A DNA stretch of 64,000 bases. It comes from Vibrio rhizosphaerae. Its GTDB lineage: Bacteria > Pseudomonadota > Gammaproteobacteria > Enterobacterales > Vibrionaceae. Location of the stretch: positions 2,790,001 to 2,854,000 of the forward strand of contig NZ_AP024903.1 of the NCBI RefSeq assembly GCF_024347095.1, in the 5' to 3' direction. The notes below the pieces were generated by a model. That model saw nothing but the letters and a program-made list of their open reading frames with translations. It made no database searches and was not told the origin of the DNA. Shown here in pieces: positions 27,562-38,252 of the stretch; position 1 is the stretch's first letter; every line of letters begins with the position of its first letter. Both the position numbers and the translations under genes were made by a program.

Positions 27562-28725
27562 ATGGCTAAAGGTGATGTCATCAGCCTTGATTTTGAAAGC
27601 TTCATCGACTCAGATACACAGGTCAAAGTGACGCGACTGACTCCCAAAGATGTCATCTGTCATCGCAACTATTTTTATCAAAAGTGCTTTACTGAAGACG
27701 GGCAAAAACTGTTATTTGCCGGGGACTTCGACACGAACCGCAATTACTATTTGGTCGATCTGACCACGCAACAAGCAACACAATTAACAGAAGGCCCCGG
27801 CGACAACACGTTTGGTGGTTTTATTTCATCCGATGACCGGAGCTTCTTCTACGTCAAAAATGAACGCAATTTGATGAAGGTTGATTTCGAGACGCTCGAA
27901 GAAACTCGAATTTATACTGTCGATGAGATGTGGAAAGGTTACGGCACTTGGGTTGCCAATTCCTCTTGTACTAAGCTGGTCGGGATCGAAATCCATAAAG
28001 ATAGCTGGCAACCACTGACCTCATGGGAAAAATTTGCTGAGTTTTATCATACCAATCCAACCTGCCGCCTGATTCAGGTCGATATTGCCACTGGCAATGT
28101 CAAAGTTATCCATCAGGAAGATGCCTGGCTCGGTCACCCGATTTATCGTCCATTTGATGATGATACGATCGGATTCTGTCATGAAGGGCCGCATGATCTC
28201 GTCGATGCCAGAATGTGGCTGGTCGATGGTGACGGCAATCATGTCCGGAAAGTGAAATCTCATGCGCCGGGAGAATCCTGTACCCACGAATTTTGGATTC
28301 CTGACGGCAGTGCGATGGCTTATGTCTCGTATATGAAAGGACAAACCGAACGGGTGATCTGCCGGGTTGATCCTCAAACACTCAAGAATGAAGTGGTGAT
28401 GGAAATGCCGCCATGCTCTCACTTAATGAGTAACTTTGACGGGTCGCTGATGGTCGGGGACGGCTGTGATACACCACCGGATGTCAATGACACGGATAGC
28501 TATAATATCGAGAATGATCCATTTCTTTATATTCTCGATACCCGTAAGAAAACATTTGCCCGGCTAGCCAAGCATAGTACATCCTGGCAGGTGCTCGATG
28601 GTGACCGCCAAATCACCCATCCCCACCCTTCATTCACACCCAATGATCAGGGCGTGTTGTTTACCAGTGATTTTGAAGGCGTACCGGCGGTCTATATTGC
28701 CGACTTGCCGAGCGAACTGAAATAA
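27562..28725 (+). CDS. ogl: Oligogalacturonate lyase, polysaccharide lyase family 22
   Basis: A 387-residue cytoplasmic beta-propeller lyase cleaving (unsaturated) digalacturonate into monomers. No signal peptide is present. Family segments are DVICHRNYFYQKCFTEDGQKLLFAG, GNDTFGG-like GDNTFGGFISSDDR, SHAPGESCTHEFWIPDG and ITHPHPSFTPNDQGVLFTSDFEG. The histidine-rich metal site is visible. RBS GGAG precedes the ATG. It completes the cytoplasmic breakdown together with pelW. Confidence 0.95.
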   Translation: MAKGDVISLDFESFIDSDTQVKVTRLTPKDVICHRNYFYQKCFTEDGQKLLFAGDFDTNRNYYLVDLTTQQATQLTEGPGDNTFGGFISSDDRSFFYVKNERNLMKVDFETLEETRIYTVDEMWKGYGTWVANSSCTKLVGIEIHKDSWQPLTSWEKFAEFYHTNPTCRLIQVDIATGNVKVIHQEDAWLGHPIYRPFDDDTIGFCHEGPHDLVDARMWLVDGDGNHVRKVKSHAPGESCTHEFWIPDGSAMAYVSYMKGQTERVICRVDPQTLKNEVVMEMPPCSHLMSNFDGSLMVGDGCDTPPDVNDTDSYNIENDPFLYILDTRKKTFARLAKHSTSWQVLDGDRQITHPHPSFTPNDQGVLFTSDFEGVPAVYIADLPSELK

Positions 28726-28737
28726 TCTCCGCGCGCC

Positions 28738-28761
28738 AGAGAGAGGTATTGTGCCTCTCTC
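28738..28761 (+). terminator. Hairpin after ogl, possible terminator
   Basis: GAGAGAGG and CCTCTCTC form an 8-bp stem with a 7-nt loop, 13 bp after ogl. It is followed by AGATATATT rather than a clean T-run, so termination may be weak. Confidence 0.5.
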
Positions 28762-28986
28762 AGATATATTCACAGAGCGCACAAACGTTTCATCCCCCCT
28801 TAGTCGAAGCGTTTGTTGCGCTCTTCATCGCAGGTTTGCTATTCTTTTCACCCATTGCTCAGCACTCGTGTGTCATGATTCCGAGCGCAAAGCTTCATCA
28901 TTATGATTCCGGCCACCAGCACATCCCCAATTGTGGAATTTCCCGGTGAGTCATTTATCACGACCAATTGGTATTGAATATAAAAC

Positions 28987-31578
28987 ATGATCGAACATCC
29001 CACCGCCAATAAAGCACCAGAAAGTAAACATACGCCCATGATGCAACAATATCTGAAGCTCAAGGCCGAAAATCCTGATATTTTGCTGTTTTATCGTATG
29101 GGGGACTTTTACGAACTATTTTATGATGATGCGAAACGTGCGTCGCAATTGCTCGACATCTCTCTCACCAAACGGGGGGCATCAGCCGGAGAACCGATCC
29201 CCATGGCGGGCGTCCCTTTCCATGCAGTTGAAGGGTATTTGGCCAAGCTGGTTCAGCTCGGTGAGTCCGTTGCTATTTGTGAGCAAATCGGTGATCCCGC
29301 GACCAGTAAAGGCCCGGTAGAACGAAAGGTTGTCCGCATCGTTACACCGGGAACCATCACTGACGAAGCGCTACTCCCTGAACGACTCGACAACCTGATC
29401 GCGGCGATATACCAACAAGGCCAGCAATTTGGTTATGCCACCCTAGATATGACGTCGGGCCGTTTTCAGCTCTGTGAGCTGGACAGTGAAGAAGCTATGG
29501 CAGCCGAGTTACAGCGAACCACGCCAAAAGAGCTGCTCTTTCCTGAGGACTTTCAAGCCGTTCATCTGATGGGCAGCCGGAAAGGAAACCGTCGCCGCCC
29601 GGTATGGGAATTTGAACTGGAAACGGCCAGACAGCAGTTAAATCAACAGTTCGGCACCAAAGATTTAATCGGATTCGGGGTCGAGAATGCGGAAAAAGGC
29701 CTGTGCGCGGCCGGTTGTCTCATTCAATACGTGAAAGATACGCAAAGAACGGCCCTGCCGCATATTCGTTCCCTGACCTATGATCGCCAAGACACAACCG
29801 TGATTATGGACGCGGCTACCCGACGGAATCTGGAGCTAACCCAAAATCTATCCGGGGGAACGGAACACACACTGGCGGAAATTCTCGATCACTGTGCCAC
29901 CCCGATGGGTAGCCGGATGCTCAAACGGTGGCTTCACCAACCGATGCGTCAGATTGAAGTGCTGAATCACCGGCTTGATGCGATTGGAGAACTCAAAGAG
30001 CAGGGAATTTTCAGTGATGTGCAACCGGTCTTAAAACAGATTGGTGATATCGAGCGGATTCTGGCTCGTTTAGCCATCCGTTCAGCCCGCCCGAGAGATC
30101 TGGCCCGGCTGCGTCATGCGCTTCATCAACTCCCGGCATTACAGACCAGTCTGTCGTCACTGAGCCATCCGCATCTACAGCAACTGGCTCAAGACTGTCA
30201 ACCGATCGAGTCAGTCGCCACCTTGCTGGAACAGGCCATTGTCGAAAATCCACCGGTCGTCATCCGCGATGGGGGGGTTATCGCACCCGGCTATCATGCC
30301 GAACTGGATGAATGGCGTAATCTGGCCGATGGTGCCACCGAATACTTGGAACAACTCGAACATGACGAGCGGGAGCGTCACGGGATTGATACGCTGAAAG
30401 TCGGTTATAACAATGTCCATGGTTTTTATATTCAGGTCAGCCGTGGACAAAGCCATCTGGTACCACCGCATTATGTGCGTCGTCAAACTTTGAAAAATGC
30501 AGAGCGCTATATCATTCCCGAGCTCAAAGAACATGAAGATAAAGTGCTGAACTCGAAATCAAAAGCACTGGCACTGGAGAAACAACTCTGGGAAGCATTA
30601 TTTGACCAATTATTGCCTGATCTGGCCCGGCTGCAGGAACTCTCTGCTGCCGTTTCCCAACTGGACGTACTGCAAAATCTGGCAGAACGCGCTGATACGC
30701 TCGATTACTGCCGTCCTGAACTGACGAATGAGCCGGGCATCCATATTCAATCTGGCCGTCATCCGGTTGTCGAACAAGTGATGCAGGATCCCTTTATTGC
30801 CAATCCGGTGGCACTCCACCCGCAACGCAAGATGTTGATTATTACCGGTCCCAACATGGGAGGGAAATCAACCTATATGCGCCAAACCGCGCTGATTGCT
30901 TTAATGGCGCATATTGGCTGTTACGTCCCGGCTGAATCGGCCCAAATTGGCCTGATGGATCGTATTTTCACTCGTATTGGTGCCTCGGATGATCTGGCTT
31001 CAGGGCGTTCAACCTTCATGGTTGAGATGACAGAAACCGCCAATATTTTACACAATGCTACCCAGTGCAGTTTAGTCTTGATGGATGAAATCGGACGGGG
31101 GACCAGCACCTACGATGGTCTTTCTCTGGCCTGGGCCAGTGCTGAATGGCTGGCAACTGAAATTGGCGCGTTAACATTATTTGCCACACACTATTTCGAA
31201 TTAACCGAACTCCCTGATTTATTGCCGCATCTGGCCAATGTCCACCTTGATGCCGTTGAACATGGCGATAGCATTGCATTTATGCACGCAGTACAAGAAG
31301 GCGCAGCCAGTAAATCCTACGGACTCGCGGTTGCCGGTCTCGCCGGAGTCCCCAAAGCCGTCATTAAAAATGCCCGGATGAAACTATCCCAGCTAGAGCA
31401 AAGTCACCAGTTGGATGGCAAACGGACCAAACAATCACCAATGGTTGATATTGCCAACCAACTGAGCCTGATGCCGGAGCCATCTGAAGTTGAGAAACGC
31501 CTTGCCGAACTCGATCCTGACAGTCTCACTCCGAGACAAGCGCTCGAACAGCTCTATCAACTGAAACGTTATCTCTAA
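28987..31578 (+). CDS. mutS: DNA mismatch repair protein MutS
   Basis: An 863-residue mismatch-recognition ATPase. The N-terminal mismatch-binding [15 protein letters not shown] (Phe-x-Glu motif), Walker [11 protein letters not shown] (about 619-628), Walker [17 protein letters not shown] and the C-terminal tetramerisation region ending [11 protein letters not shown] are intact. The start at 28987 has no strong SD; the conserved [13 protein letters not shown] segment begins at residue 14, so a slightly later start cannot be excluded. The pectin block lies directly upstream. Confidence 0.98.
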   Translation: MIEHPTANKAPESKHTPMMQQYLKLKAENPDILLFYRMGDFYELFYDDAKRASQLLDISLTKRGASAGEPIPMAGVPFHAVEGYLAKLVQLGESVAICEQIGDPATSKGPVERKVVRIVTPGTITDEALLPERLDNLIAAIYQQGQQFGYATLDMTSGRFQLCELDSEEAMAAELQRTTPKELLFPEDFQAVHLMGSRKGNRRRPVWEFELETARQQLNQQFGTKDLIGFGVENAEKGLCAAGCLIQYVKDTQRTALPHIRSLTYDRQDTTVIMDAATRRNLELTQNLSGGTEHTLAEILDHCATPMGSRMLKRWLHQPMRQIEVLNHRLDAIGELKEQGIFSDVQPVLKQIGDIERILARLAIRSARPRDLARLRHALHQLPALQTSLSSLSHPHLQQLAQDCQPIESVATLLEQAIVENPPVVIRDGGVIAPGYHAELDEWRNLADGATEYLEQLEHDERERHGIDTLKVGYNNVHGFYIQVSRGQSHLVPPHYVRRQTLKNAERYIIPELKEHEDKVLNSKSKALALEKQLWEALFDQLLPDLARLQELSAAVSQLDVLQNLAERADTLDYCRPELTNEPGIHIQSGRHPVVEQVMQDPFIANPVALHPQRKMLIITGPNMGGKSTYMRQTALIALMAHIGCYVPAESAQIGLMDRIFTRIGASDDLASGRSTFMVEMTETANILHNATQCSLVLMDEIGRGTSTYDGLSLAWASAEWLATEIGALTLFATHYFELTELPDLLPHLANVHLDAVEHGDSIAFMHAVQEGAASKSYGLAVAGLAGVPKAVIKNARMKLSQLEQSHQLDGKRTKQSPMVDIANQLSLMPEPSEVEKRLAELDPDSLTPRQALEQLYQLKRYL

Positions 31579-31589
31579 TGACCAAAACC

Positions 31590-31618
31590 AAAGCGCAGCC
31601 ATTCGGCTGCGCTTTTCA
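31590..31618 (+). terminator. Intrinsic terminator after mutS
   Basis: GCGCAGCC and GGCTGCGC pair around ATTC, followed by TTTTC, 14 bp past the mutS stop. It lies between convergent genes. Confidence 0.9.
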
Positions 31619-31640
31619 ATTGGGTTCCCGCATCCGTTGA

Positions 31641-33203
31641 TTATACTGAGGACAGATATGACTGATTATCGTCATACTCTTGAAGAATCCGGAAAAAGTC
31701 CGCTTGTCGGCGCTCAAAGATTTCAACCAATTGTGGATCAAACTTCACCCCTGACTGTTTATGAATATAAGCGACAATCTCTTCTTCACCCCAGGGTTCT
31801 TTATAACAACGCTTGCTGGCCAACGCATCAAAAACATCCGCCAACGCAACAATACGACCATAAATATGGATATCCGTACCGGACAGGCCTTGCGGGTAGC
31901 CGTGACCATTCCAGTTTTCATGGTGCTGACTGGCAATGATTGCCCCGGCTTGCATGACAGGCTGATGGGAACACTTCAAACAATTTTCACCCACAGTGGT
32001 ATGCTTTTTCATCAGTTCCCATTCTTCATCATTCAATCTATCCGGCTTATTCAAAATGTAGTCAGGCACACTAATTTTACCGATATCATGGAGTGGGGCC
32101 GCATAGAAAAGTTCTTCACACTGGTTCGGGCTCAAACCAATCTCTTCCGCCATGAGCCGGGAATAATAAGCAACGCGCCGGACATGGTTCCCCGTTTCTT
32201 TAGAGCGACTTTCAGCCAGCCCACAGATCGCATAAACAATCTCTTTTTGCGTATTTCTCAAACTATCATTGAGCCGTAAATTATCCAAAGCGATTGCCAT
32301 GTTATTACAGAACATCTCGATAAGATGAACATCAACATCTTTGAACTCATGTTTCCCGGTAATATTCAGGATGGTCTCCACACCATTCATCTTGGAAATA
32401 TGGCAAATATTGTCTTCTTGGTAATGAAGCGCCTGATCACTGTCCTCAATCACATCGAGCTCTTCCTGAGAGATTGATGATTGAAACGCTTGCGCGGAGA
32501 CATCGCCGACCTGAGCCAGCACATGTACATCATCGCTATCTTTTTCAGCCAGTACGCCTTTAATTTCCGGCTGCATGGTTCCGTCATTCATATACAGTAA
32601 CGATGAGACTTGCTCCAACACACCTTGAGCAAAACTTGCCATTGATTTTTGTTTGAGGATATTGGCTGTTGCAGCAATGACTTTTTCCAGACCGATCTTG
32701 TGATTTTCTAGAGCCAACATGTCACGATAGGAGCGCAACGCCGTATAAACAGTCGAATGCAGTTTACGTTTGGTCAGTTCGGTCTTCTCCCGATAATCAT
32801 TAATATCATACTGTTCAATAATATCTTTTTCCGGAATAGTCCCCGGCTGACCGGTCCGCAAAATAATCCGAATCAGATGGTTGTTCAGTACATCACGAAT
32901 ATATTCAGCGACTTCCAGACCGGCCTCTTCCGTTTCCATCACCACATCCAATAAAATGACGGCAATATCGTTTTCAGATGACAGAATTTTTTTTGCCTGA
33001 GCCACATTATATGCACTGAGAAATGAGAGTCCTTTCCCGGCGAATTGAGTCCGATTCAAAGCGAGCTTCGTGATTGTGTGGACCCCCTCCTCATCATCGA
33101 CAATCAGGATTTTCCACTTTGAAGGCGCCTCATTAGATGCATTCGTTGGCGCTGATTGACTGAGATTACCCGACTCATCAAATAGCATATCCTGCTCTGA
33201 CAT
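31641..33203 (-). CDS. Response regulator: REC, DUF3369 and HD-GYP phosphodiesterase
   Basis: A 520-residue protein. The receiver domain is residues 30-150 with phospho-acceptor Asp86 (VILLDVVME) and acidic pocket VDDEE. A DUF3369 sensor-like domain is about 165-315. The HD-GYP domain has HD at 372-373 (LHDIGK), HHE at 427-429 and GYP at 435-437. Intact HD-GYP residues predict hydrolysis of c-di-GMP. The ATG at 33203 follows GGTAGGGAAA. It is divergent from the histidine kinase at 33383, its likely partner. Confidence 0.9.
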   Translation of the reverse strand: MSEQDMLFDESGNLSQSAPTNASNEAPSKWKILIVDDEEGVHTITKLALNRTQFAGKGLSFLSAYNVAQAKKILSSENDIAVILLDVVMETEEAGLEVAEYIRDVLNNHLIRIILRTGQPGTIPEKDIIEQYDINDYREKTELTKRKLHSTVYTALRSYRDMLALENHKIGLEKVIAATANILKQKSMASFAQGVLEQVSSLLYMNDGTMQPEIKGVLAEKDSDDVHVLAQVGDVSAQAFQSSISQEELDVIEDSDQALHYQEDNICHISKMNGVETILNITGKHEFKDVDVHLIEMFCNNMAIALDNLRLNDSLRNTQKEIVYAICGLAESRSKETGNHVRRVAYYSRLMAEEIGLSPNQCEELFYAAPLHDIGKISVPDYILNKPDRLNDEEWELMKKHTTVGENCLKCSHQPVMQAGAIIASQHHENWNGHGYPQGLSGTDIHIYGRIVALADVFDALASKRCYKEPWGEEEIVAYIHKQSGVKFDPQLVEIFERRQADFFRILQEYDDNQSYLSSV

Positions 33204-33382
33204 TTTCCCTACCTCGCTGATCCCAACCAAATCTGATCACTTTTCATTCGTCCATTCATCATGTGGAACTTGATTTTTGCTGCTTTGTTAATCAATTTTA
33301 GTATATGAATAAACTTTTACATAACTGAGTGGATAGCAACTAGACCCTTATGATTCTCAGCTGCGATGACTGGAGATAGCAC

Positions 33383-35440
33383 ATGTCTATCTATTACCGA
33401 ATCACAATTTTTTGCTTACTTCTGGTGTTCTTATGTATGGGAGCATTTGGCTACATCTCAAATCAAGCGGGTGCAAAGCTACTCAATCAATCGGTGGATA
33501 AGCTCTTAAATGTGGTTGCAACCAACCAGCAAGACCAACTCAATAATCTCATTCATGCATGGAAAGATCGGGTCGCCTTGATTGCAAGCAGAACGCAGTT
33601 GCGTTTAAGTCTTCACGAGTATTTACGCAATCCCAATCCGCAATCCTTACAAAAAATAGACAGTATCATTGAAGATGCCATCAATGCCGTCTCAAAAGTG
33701 AAGTTAATTCAGCTGAAAAAACTCAATGGTGAAATCATCACCCGGACAGCACCGAATCAATCCAATAAAGTCGCAGCCACACTTCATCTGACTGACCACA
33801 GTCAAAGCGATATTATATTGAAGACCATGACCCGTGACTTAAACGGAGGACTGTACGTACACATCGAGTCCCCGCTGCTCCTTCAAAATGAAAAAATCGC
33901 TGTCATGGTGGTAACACTGGCAGCCGATGAACTTCTGAACAGTACGCAAAGTTACACAGGCATGGGCGTCTCTGGGGAGACCGTACTCTTTACTGAAAAC
34001 CAAGCCGGGAAGTTAGTCTATGTCACGCCTCTGCGTTACCCTCAGCATCTAATCAAACCCGAGGATGCAACATCTTTTGCTCTCGTCAACAGTGACTCAC
34101 TGGTTCAGGCGATTGAACATCATACCCAAGATATAATTCGGTCAAATGACTATCGCAATACCGATGTAATCGCTGTAGCGCGTTATTTGAAAGCATTAAA
34201 CTGGACCATCATCGTGAAGGTCGATCAACATGAAATCATGCAACCGATGAAGCATTATCAATATTTGCTGATGATCGCGGCATGTGTGTTGGGAATCATC
34301 GCGATCATGATTGGTCAGGCGCTTGGACGGGCGATTTCATCTCCGATTGTCAAACTGGCAACCGATAGTCGCAGAATTCGTCTCGGAGAACATCAGTTGA
34401 GAGCGAAAGTCAGTCCGACTCAAGCGAAGGAGCTGAATGAACTGGCACGCAGTTTTAATAACCTTGCTGAGAATTTGCTGACCACCAATAACGAACTGGA
34501 AGATAAAGTCGCCGAAAGAACAGTTGAACTCCAAGAGCTAAATGAAACGCTGGAACAGCGGGTTGTTGCCAGAACCATTGCTCTGCAACGGGCCAATCAA
34601 GAGATACAAACCACACTTGAGAATCTCAAAAGAACCCAACGTGAACTTGTGGAGTCAGAAAAAATGGCAGCATTAGGTGGATTAGTTGCCGGGGTTGCAC
34701 ATGAAATTAACACGCCATTAGGCATTGCCATTACCGGAACCTCCCACCTCCATGAAGAAGTCCAAGAGCTATATACCAAAGTACAATCCGGTCAGCTGAC
34801 CCGAAATGCGCTTATCGATTTTGTTGAGGATGCCAAACAAGCGACAGACTTAATGAGTTCACAATTGAAACAAGCGTCCAAGCTCATTTCTAATTTTAAA
34901 GAAATCGCCGTTGATCAATCGAGCCCGGACTACCGGACGATTTCTGTACAAGAATATCTCGCAAAGATCGTGGCAACCATGCAACCCAATTTTAAGAAAA
35001 CGCCTCACACCCTTTCTATCAGCATTGAGCAAGATCTTCACCTGATTACCTGTCCGGGTGCATTAGCTCAAGTGCTGACGATTTTGATCACCAATAGCCT
35101 CACTCATGCATTTTCTTCCCCCGATGGTGAACAAACTGACACGATCAGCGGACAAGTCACGATTTCAGCTCACAAAGAGCAAGGAAAAAATCTAATCACC
35201 GTCACCGATAACGGTACGGGTATCCCGCCCCAAGACATGCCCAAGCTCTTTGAACCTTTTTTTACCACCAAACGAGGCCATGGGGGCAGTGGATTGGGAC
35301 TCAGTATTGCGCATAACATTGTCAAAGATATTCTGCACGGAAAAATACACTGTGAAAGCCAATTCGGTCAGGGGAGTACTTTTATCATCACGTTACCGGA
35401 TCAGCCGGTATCATCCTATCCGGTCGAGCGCTCCGCATAG
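33383..35440 (+). CDS. Membrane sensor histidine kinase
   Basis: A 685-residue kinase. TM1 is about 5-25, a periplasmic dCache-like sensor about 30-290, TM2 about 290-312 ([18 protein letters not shown]), and HAMP about 313-365. A coiled coil of [19 protein letters not shown] type reaches residue 430. HisKA carries His440 ([12 protein letters not shown]). The HATPase shows DNGTGIP and [10 protein letters not shown]. It lies 180 bp from the divergent REC-HD-GYP gene, suggesting a two-component pair controlling c-di-GMP. The ligand is unknown. Confidence 0.9.
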   Translation: MSIYYRITIFCLLLVFLCMGAFGYISNQAGAKLLNQSVDKLLNVVATNQQDQLNNLIHAWKDRVALIASRTQLRLSLHEYLRNPNPQSLQKIDSIIEDAINAVSKVKLIQLKKLNGEIITRTAPNQSNKVAATLHLTDHSQSDIILKTMTRDLNGGLYVHIESPLLLQNEKIAVMVVTLAADELLNSTQSYTGMGVSGETVLFTENQAGKLVYVTPLRYPQHLIKPEDATSFALVNSDSLVQAIEHHTQDIIRSNDYRNTDVIAVARYLKALNWTIIVKVDQHEIMQPMKHYQYLLMIAACVLGIIAIMIGQALGRAISSPIVKLATDSRRIRLGEHQLRAKVSPTQAKELNELARSFNNLAENLLTTNNELEDKVAERTVELQELNETLEQRVVARTIALQRANQEIQTTLENLKRTQRELVESEKMAALGGLVAGVAHEINTPLGIAITGTSHLHEEVQELYTKVQSGQLTRNALIDFVEDAKQATDLMSSQLKQASKLISNFKEIAVDQSSPDYRTISVQEYLAKIVATMQPNFKKTPHTLSISIEQDLHLITCPGALAQVLTILITNSLTHAFSSPDGEQTDTISGQVTISAHKEQGKNLITVTDNGTGIPPQDMPKLFEPFFTTKRGHGGSGLGLSIAHNIVKDILHGKIHCESQFGQGSTFIITLPDQPVSSYPVERSA

Positions 35441-35455
35441 CGTAACGCCTCACCA

Positions 35456-35508
35456 CATACCACCTGAATGACGAAGAATGGTCTTGTTTCCGTCATTCAG
35501 GTGGTATG
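35456..35508. terminator. Perfect 18-bp inverted repeat between convergent genes
   Basis: CATACCACCTGAATGACG (35456-35473) and its exact complement (35491-35508) flank a 17-nt loop. It lies between the kinase and hpxO stops. No T-run follows on either strand, so the terminator label is tentative. Confidence 0.55.
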
Positions 35509-35517
35509 TCGCCATTG

Positions 35518-36672
35518 TTATCCCAACGGCCCCGCCACGATAGTGTCTCTGAGCCCCTCAAGAATATGTTGCCCCGTTTCCGTTTTTAATGACTTATACC
35601 AAGCCAACGTCTGCTCCATTTTCTTGCCGTGGGTAATATCACATCGTTTTCTAGCTTTTAAAACCAGTGATTTCACTCGTTCTAATCGTTCATTTTGATA
35701 ATGTAGTAATGCTGTTTCAATATCATGATGTTGTGATAGGGACAGTCCTAAAACCACGGCATCTTCCATCGCTGCACATCCTCCCTGACCAATATCGGGA
35801 GTGGTACTGTGCCCGGCATCTCCCAGTAAGGCGATTCGGCCATGAACCAACGGTTCAAAAGGGTCGATATCATGGATCTCAATCCGGTTGGTTGTTTCAG
35901 GATTGATCTGCTCAATCAGAGTCTGAACGCTCGGTGCCCAATCCCGAAAATAACGACGTAAGTCGGCTTTCAGCGTCGTCCGATCTTCCGGTAATCCTTT
36001 CGGTAAAGGGACATCAAAGAAGAAATAAAATCGATTGTCAGCAATCGGCATCACCGAAACCCGCTTGCCCTCAGCGACAAAAGTCGTCCATTGATCTGCG
36101 GGAGCAATCGCTGTATCGATCTCAATCAATCCATTCCAGTTGACATAACCTGCATATCGTCGTTCAACCGTATAACCTAAAACATCGGCCCGAACTACCG
36201 AATGTGTGCCGTCCGCAGCAATCAAAAAATCCCCCTCGGCAACCGTTCCATCCGCGAACCAAGCCGTTACCCCTTCCGTGGTTTGTTCAACCCGTTCAAC
36301 CCGCTTACCGAAATGAATCAGATCCCGCCCCCACCAGTCCAGCATACTGGCTTGTAAGTCAGCCCGTGAAACCGGACAAGGTCTTGCACCGACTTCATCA
36401 ACCAATGGCATCAGACTAAAACGAGTCATGGCGGCACCAGAAAAACCATCCTGATAAGACATGTAGTGCATCGGTCCACCCAGTGCTTCAACAATATCGC
36501 CCATACCGAGATGATGCATACATTTCACGCCATTAGACCACACAGAAATCGCCGCCCCTACCGGTTTAATCTCTCTGACTGCTTCATAAATTTCACATGT
36601 GATTCCATTGCGTTTCAGTGCAGCAGCGGCAGACATCCCCCCGATTCCTGCCCCGATAATGAGCGCTTTCAT
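35518..36672 (-). CDS. hpxO: FAD-dependent urate hydroxylase HpxO
   Basis: A 384-residue flavin monooxygenase closely resembling Klebsiella HpxO, which converts urate to 5-hydroxyisourate with NADH and O2. FAD motif GAGIGGMSAAAALKRNG is at residues 7-23. Diagnostic segments are PVGAAISVWSNGVKCMHHLGMGDI, RRYAGYVNWNGL, LLGDAGHSTTPDIGQGGCAAMEDAVVLG, and the end DTIVAGPLG. The ATG at 36672 has AAGG at 7 nt; another ATG is one codon upstream. No other purine gene is in the window. Confidence 0.9.
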   Translation of the reverse strand: MKALIIGAGIGGMSAAAALKRNGITCEIYEAVREIKPVGAAISVWSNGVKCMHHLGMGDIVEALGGPMHYMSYQDGFSGAAMTRFSLMPLVDEVGARPCPVSRADLQASMLDWWGRDLIHFGKRVERVEQTTEGVTAWFADGTVAEGDFLIAADGTHSVVRADVLGYTVERRYAGYVNWNGLIEIDTAIAPADQWTTFVAEGKRVSVMPIADNRFYFFFDVPLPKGLPEDRTTLKADLRRYFRDWAPSVQTLIEQINPETTNRIEIHDIDPFEPLVHGRIALLGDAGHSTTPDIGQGGCAAMEDAVVLGLSLSQHHDIETALLHYQNERLERVKSLVLKARKRCDITHGKKMEQTLAWYKSLKTETGQHILEGLRDTIVAGPLG

Positions 36673-37108
36673 CATGTCACCTTATCCTTATTGTTGTGGG
36701 AACAATTTGTGCTGATTTATAGATAACAAGCATAATTTATTCCACAACACCTCAGCACAAAACACAACGCAAACAATTGTTTTTAAATAACAAAAACAAT
36801 ATCTGACTGATTCCAACTCTCCCGGTGATTCAAATCTGTGCAGGGGGTGCAATCAACGTTTTAGTTTGGTGCACATCACTCACAACATTCCACAACGACA
36901 CCATTCACAATCCATCAATATTGCAAGTAACAAAAATGAGAATTTCAAAATAAGATGATCAAGGATTCAATAAATGAACAAAATGAAACATTGTTTTGGA
37001 TTTTTTATGTTGCGAGTGATATTTATAAAATCGAGCGTTTCATAGGCTCAGTGTATTTATGATAAGAATCCATATCCTGTACATATAAAAAGCAGAAGGG
37101 AACATATT
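36673..37108. other. Divergent intergenic region hpxO/PL3 (436 bp)
   Basis: AT-rich with no gene seen. It contains a strong KdgR-like box at 36982-37000. Confidence 0.55.
36982..37000 (+). promoter_or_regulatory. Putative KdgR operator upstream of the PL3 lyase
   Basis: AATGAAACATTGTTTTGGA has a perfect left half and GTTT of the right half. It lies about 110 bp before the PL3 start. Confidence 0.65.
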
Positions 37109-38161
37109 ATGATTCATCGCGCAACGGTGGTTCTACTTTCATTACTGTCATGCCAGTTTGCACTCGCAAGCGATATGACACTGATGCTCTATCAAAACCA
37201 AAACGACGCACAAACGATTCTGAGCTGGTCATCTGATCATGACAGTATTGTTCGTCAAGAAGTTTACCGGAAGTCAACGTTATCCGACGAAGGAGAAAGA
37301 ATTGCAGTTCTGAATCCGGATGAAAGAACGTTTGAAGATACAACAGCAGATGGTTATACCGATTACTATTACCAAGTGAGGGCTGTAGACGATCAAGACC
37401 ACGTATTTGCCTCAAATGACTCCAGTACCAATGCCAGTGAGGCATCTTATTTAACAACCAGCTTAGCCATGGCCAGCTCATCTGAGTGCTATGCCGGTGC
37501 AGTCATCAAAAATAAAACGGTCGACTGCCAAGGAAAGACCATCGGATTGAATTGTAATGGTGATGCTGAAGGCCAAAAAGCGGTGCTGACCCTACACAAT
37601 GCAACGGTTAAAAATGTCCGAATCTCCAGAACTGGCGGAGCAGACGGTATTCACTGTGAGTCAGGTAACTGCACTCTACAAAACGTGATTTGGGAAGAGA
37701 TCTGTGAAGATGCCGCAACCAATAATGGTAAAAAAATGACCATTATCGGCGGAGTTGCACACAACAGTGCCAACGGCCCGGGTGGTAAACCCGACAAAGT
37801 GTTCCAACACAACTCGAAAAACAGTACCACCGAAATTCGCGGTAACTTTACCCTCACTGGCGAACACGGAAAACTGTACCGCTCTTGCGGCAACTGTACC
37901 AACAATGGTGGTCCCCGTTATCTCTCAATCAATGGCGTAACCGTCAATGCTAAAATCGGGTCGATTGCAGGGATGAACGGCAACTACCGGGATTCAGCAA
38001 CCATCAGAAACCTGAAAATCAAAAACTACAAAACCGGCAAACCCAAAGTCTGTGTTGAGTATGTCGGTATTCAGAAAGGTCAGGGTGAGTCGAAGAAGAT
38101 AGGCGAGAAGTGGAATACCAGTGCCTGTAATGTCTCTCACTCAGACGTGAGAAAGCTATAA
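37109..38161 (+). CDS. Secreted pectate lyase, polysaccharide lyase family 3
   Basis: A 350-residue protein. The signal peptide is residues 1-20 (ending FALA). A fibronectin-III-like domain follows at about 22-115 (TILSWSSDHDSIVRQEVYRK, YYYQVRAVDD). A PL3 beta-helix at about 125-330 shows YAGAVIKNKTVDCQGKTIG, GGADGIHCESGNCTLQNVIW, DKVFQHN and GKLYRSCGNC. PL3 enzymes are Ca2+-dependent pectate endolyases. Many cysteines suit an exported enzyme. RBS AGGGAA precedes the ATG. It lies between hpxO and rpoS, with its own KdgR box. Confidence 0.9.
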   Translation: MIHRATVVLLSLLSCQFALASDMTLMLYQNQNDAQTILSWSSDHDSIVRQEVYRKSTLSDEGERIAVLNPDERTFEDTTADGYTDYYYQVRAVDDQDHVFASNDSSTNASEASYLTTSLAMASSSECYAGAVIKNKTVDCQGKTIGLNCNGDAEGQKAVLTLHNATVKNVRISRTGGADGIHCESGNCTLQNVIWEEICEDAATNNGKKMTIIGGVAHNSANGPGGKPDKVFQHNSKNSTTEIRGNFTLTGEHGKLYRSCGNCTNNGGPRYLSINGVTVNAKIGSIAGMNGNYRDSATIRNLKIKNYKTGKPKVCVEYVGIQKGQGESKKIGEKWNTSACNVSHSDVRKL

Positions 38162-38187
38162 TATCGTTCGGGAAGAACGCCTGAAAA

Positions 38188-38216
38188 CAGAAACCCCGTA
38201 CAAACGGGGTTTCGCT
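38188..38216. terminator. Terminator between PL3 lyase and rpoS
   Basis: GAAACCCCG (38190-38198) pairs with CGGGGTTTC (38205-38213) around TACAAA. It serves convergent transcripts, though the T-run is short. Confidence 0.75.
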
Positions 38217-38252
38217 TAAAATGATCGGTTACTAATTTTTTAAATGACGTTT

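Noticed and set aside
34337..34534. 65-codon minus-strand frame within the histidine kinase
   Set aside because: It lies inside the coiled-coil coding region of the kinase and has no independent support.
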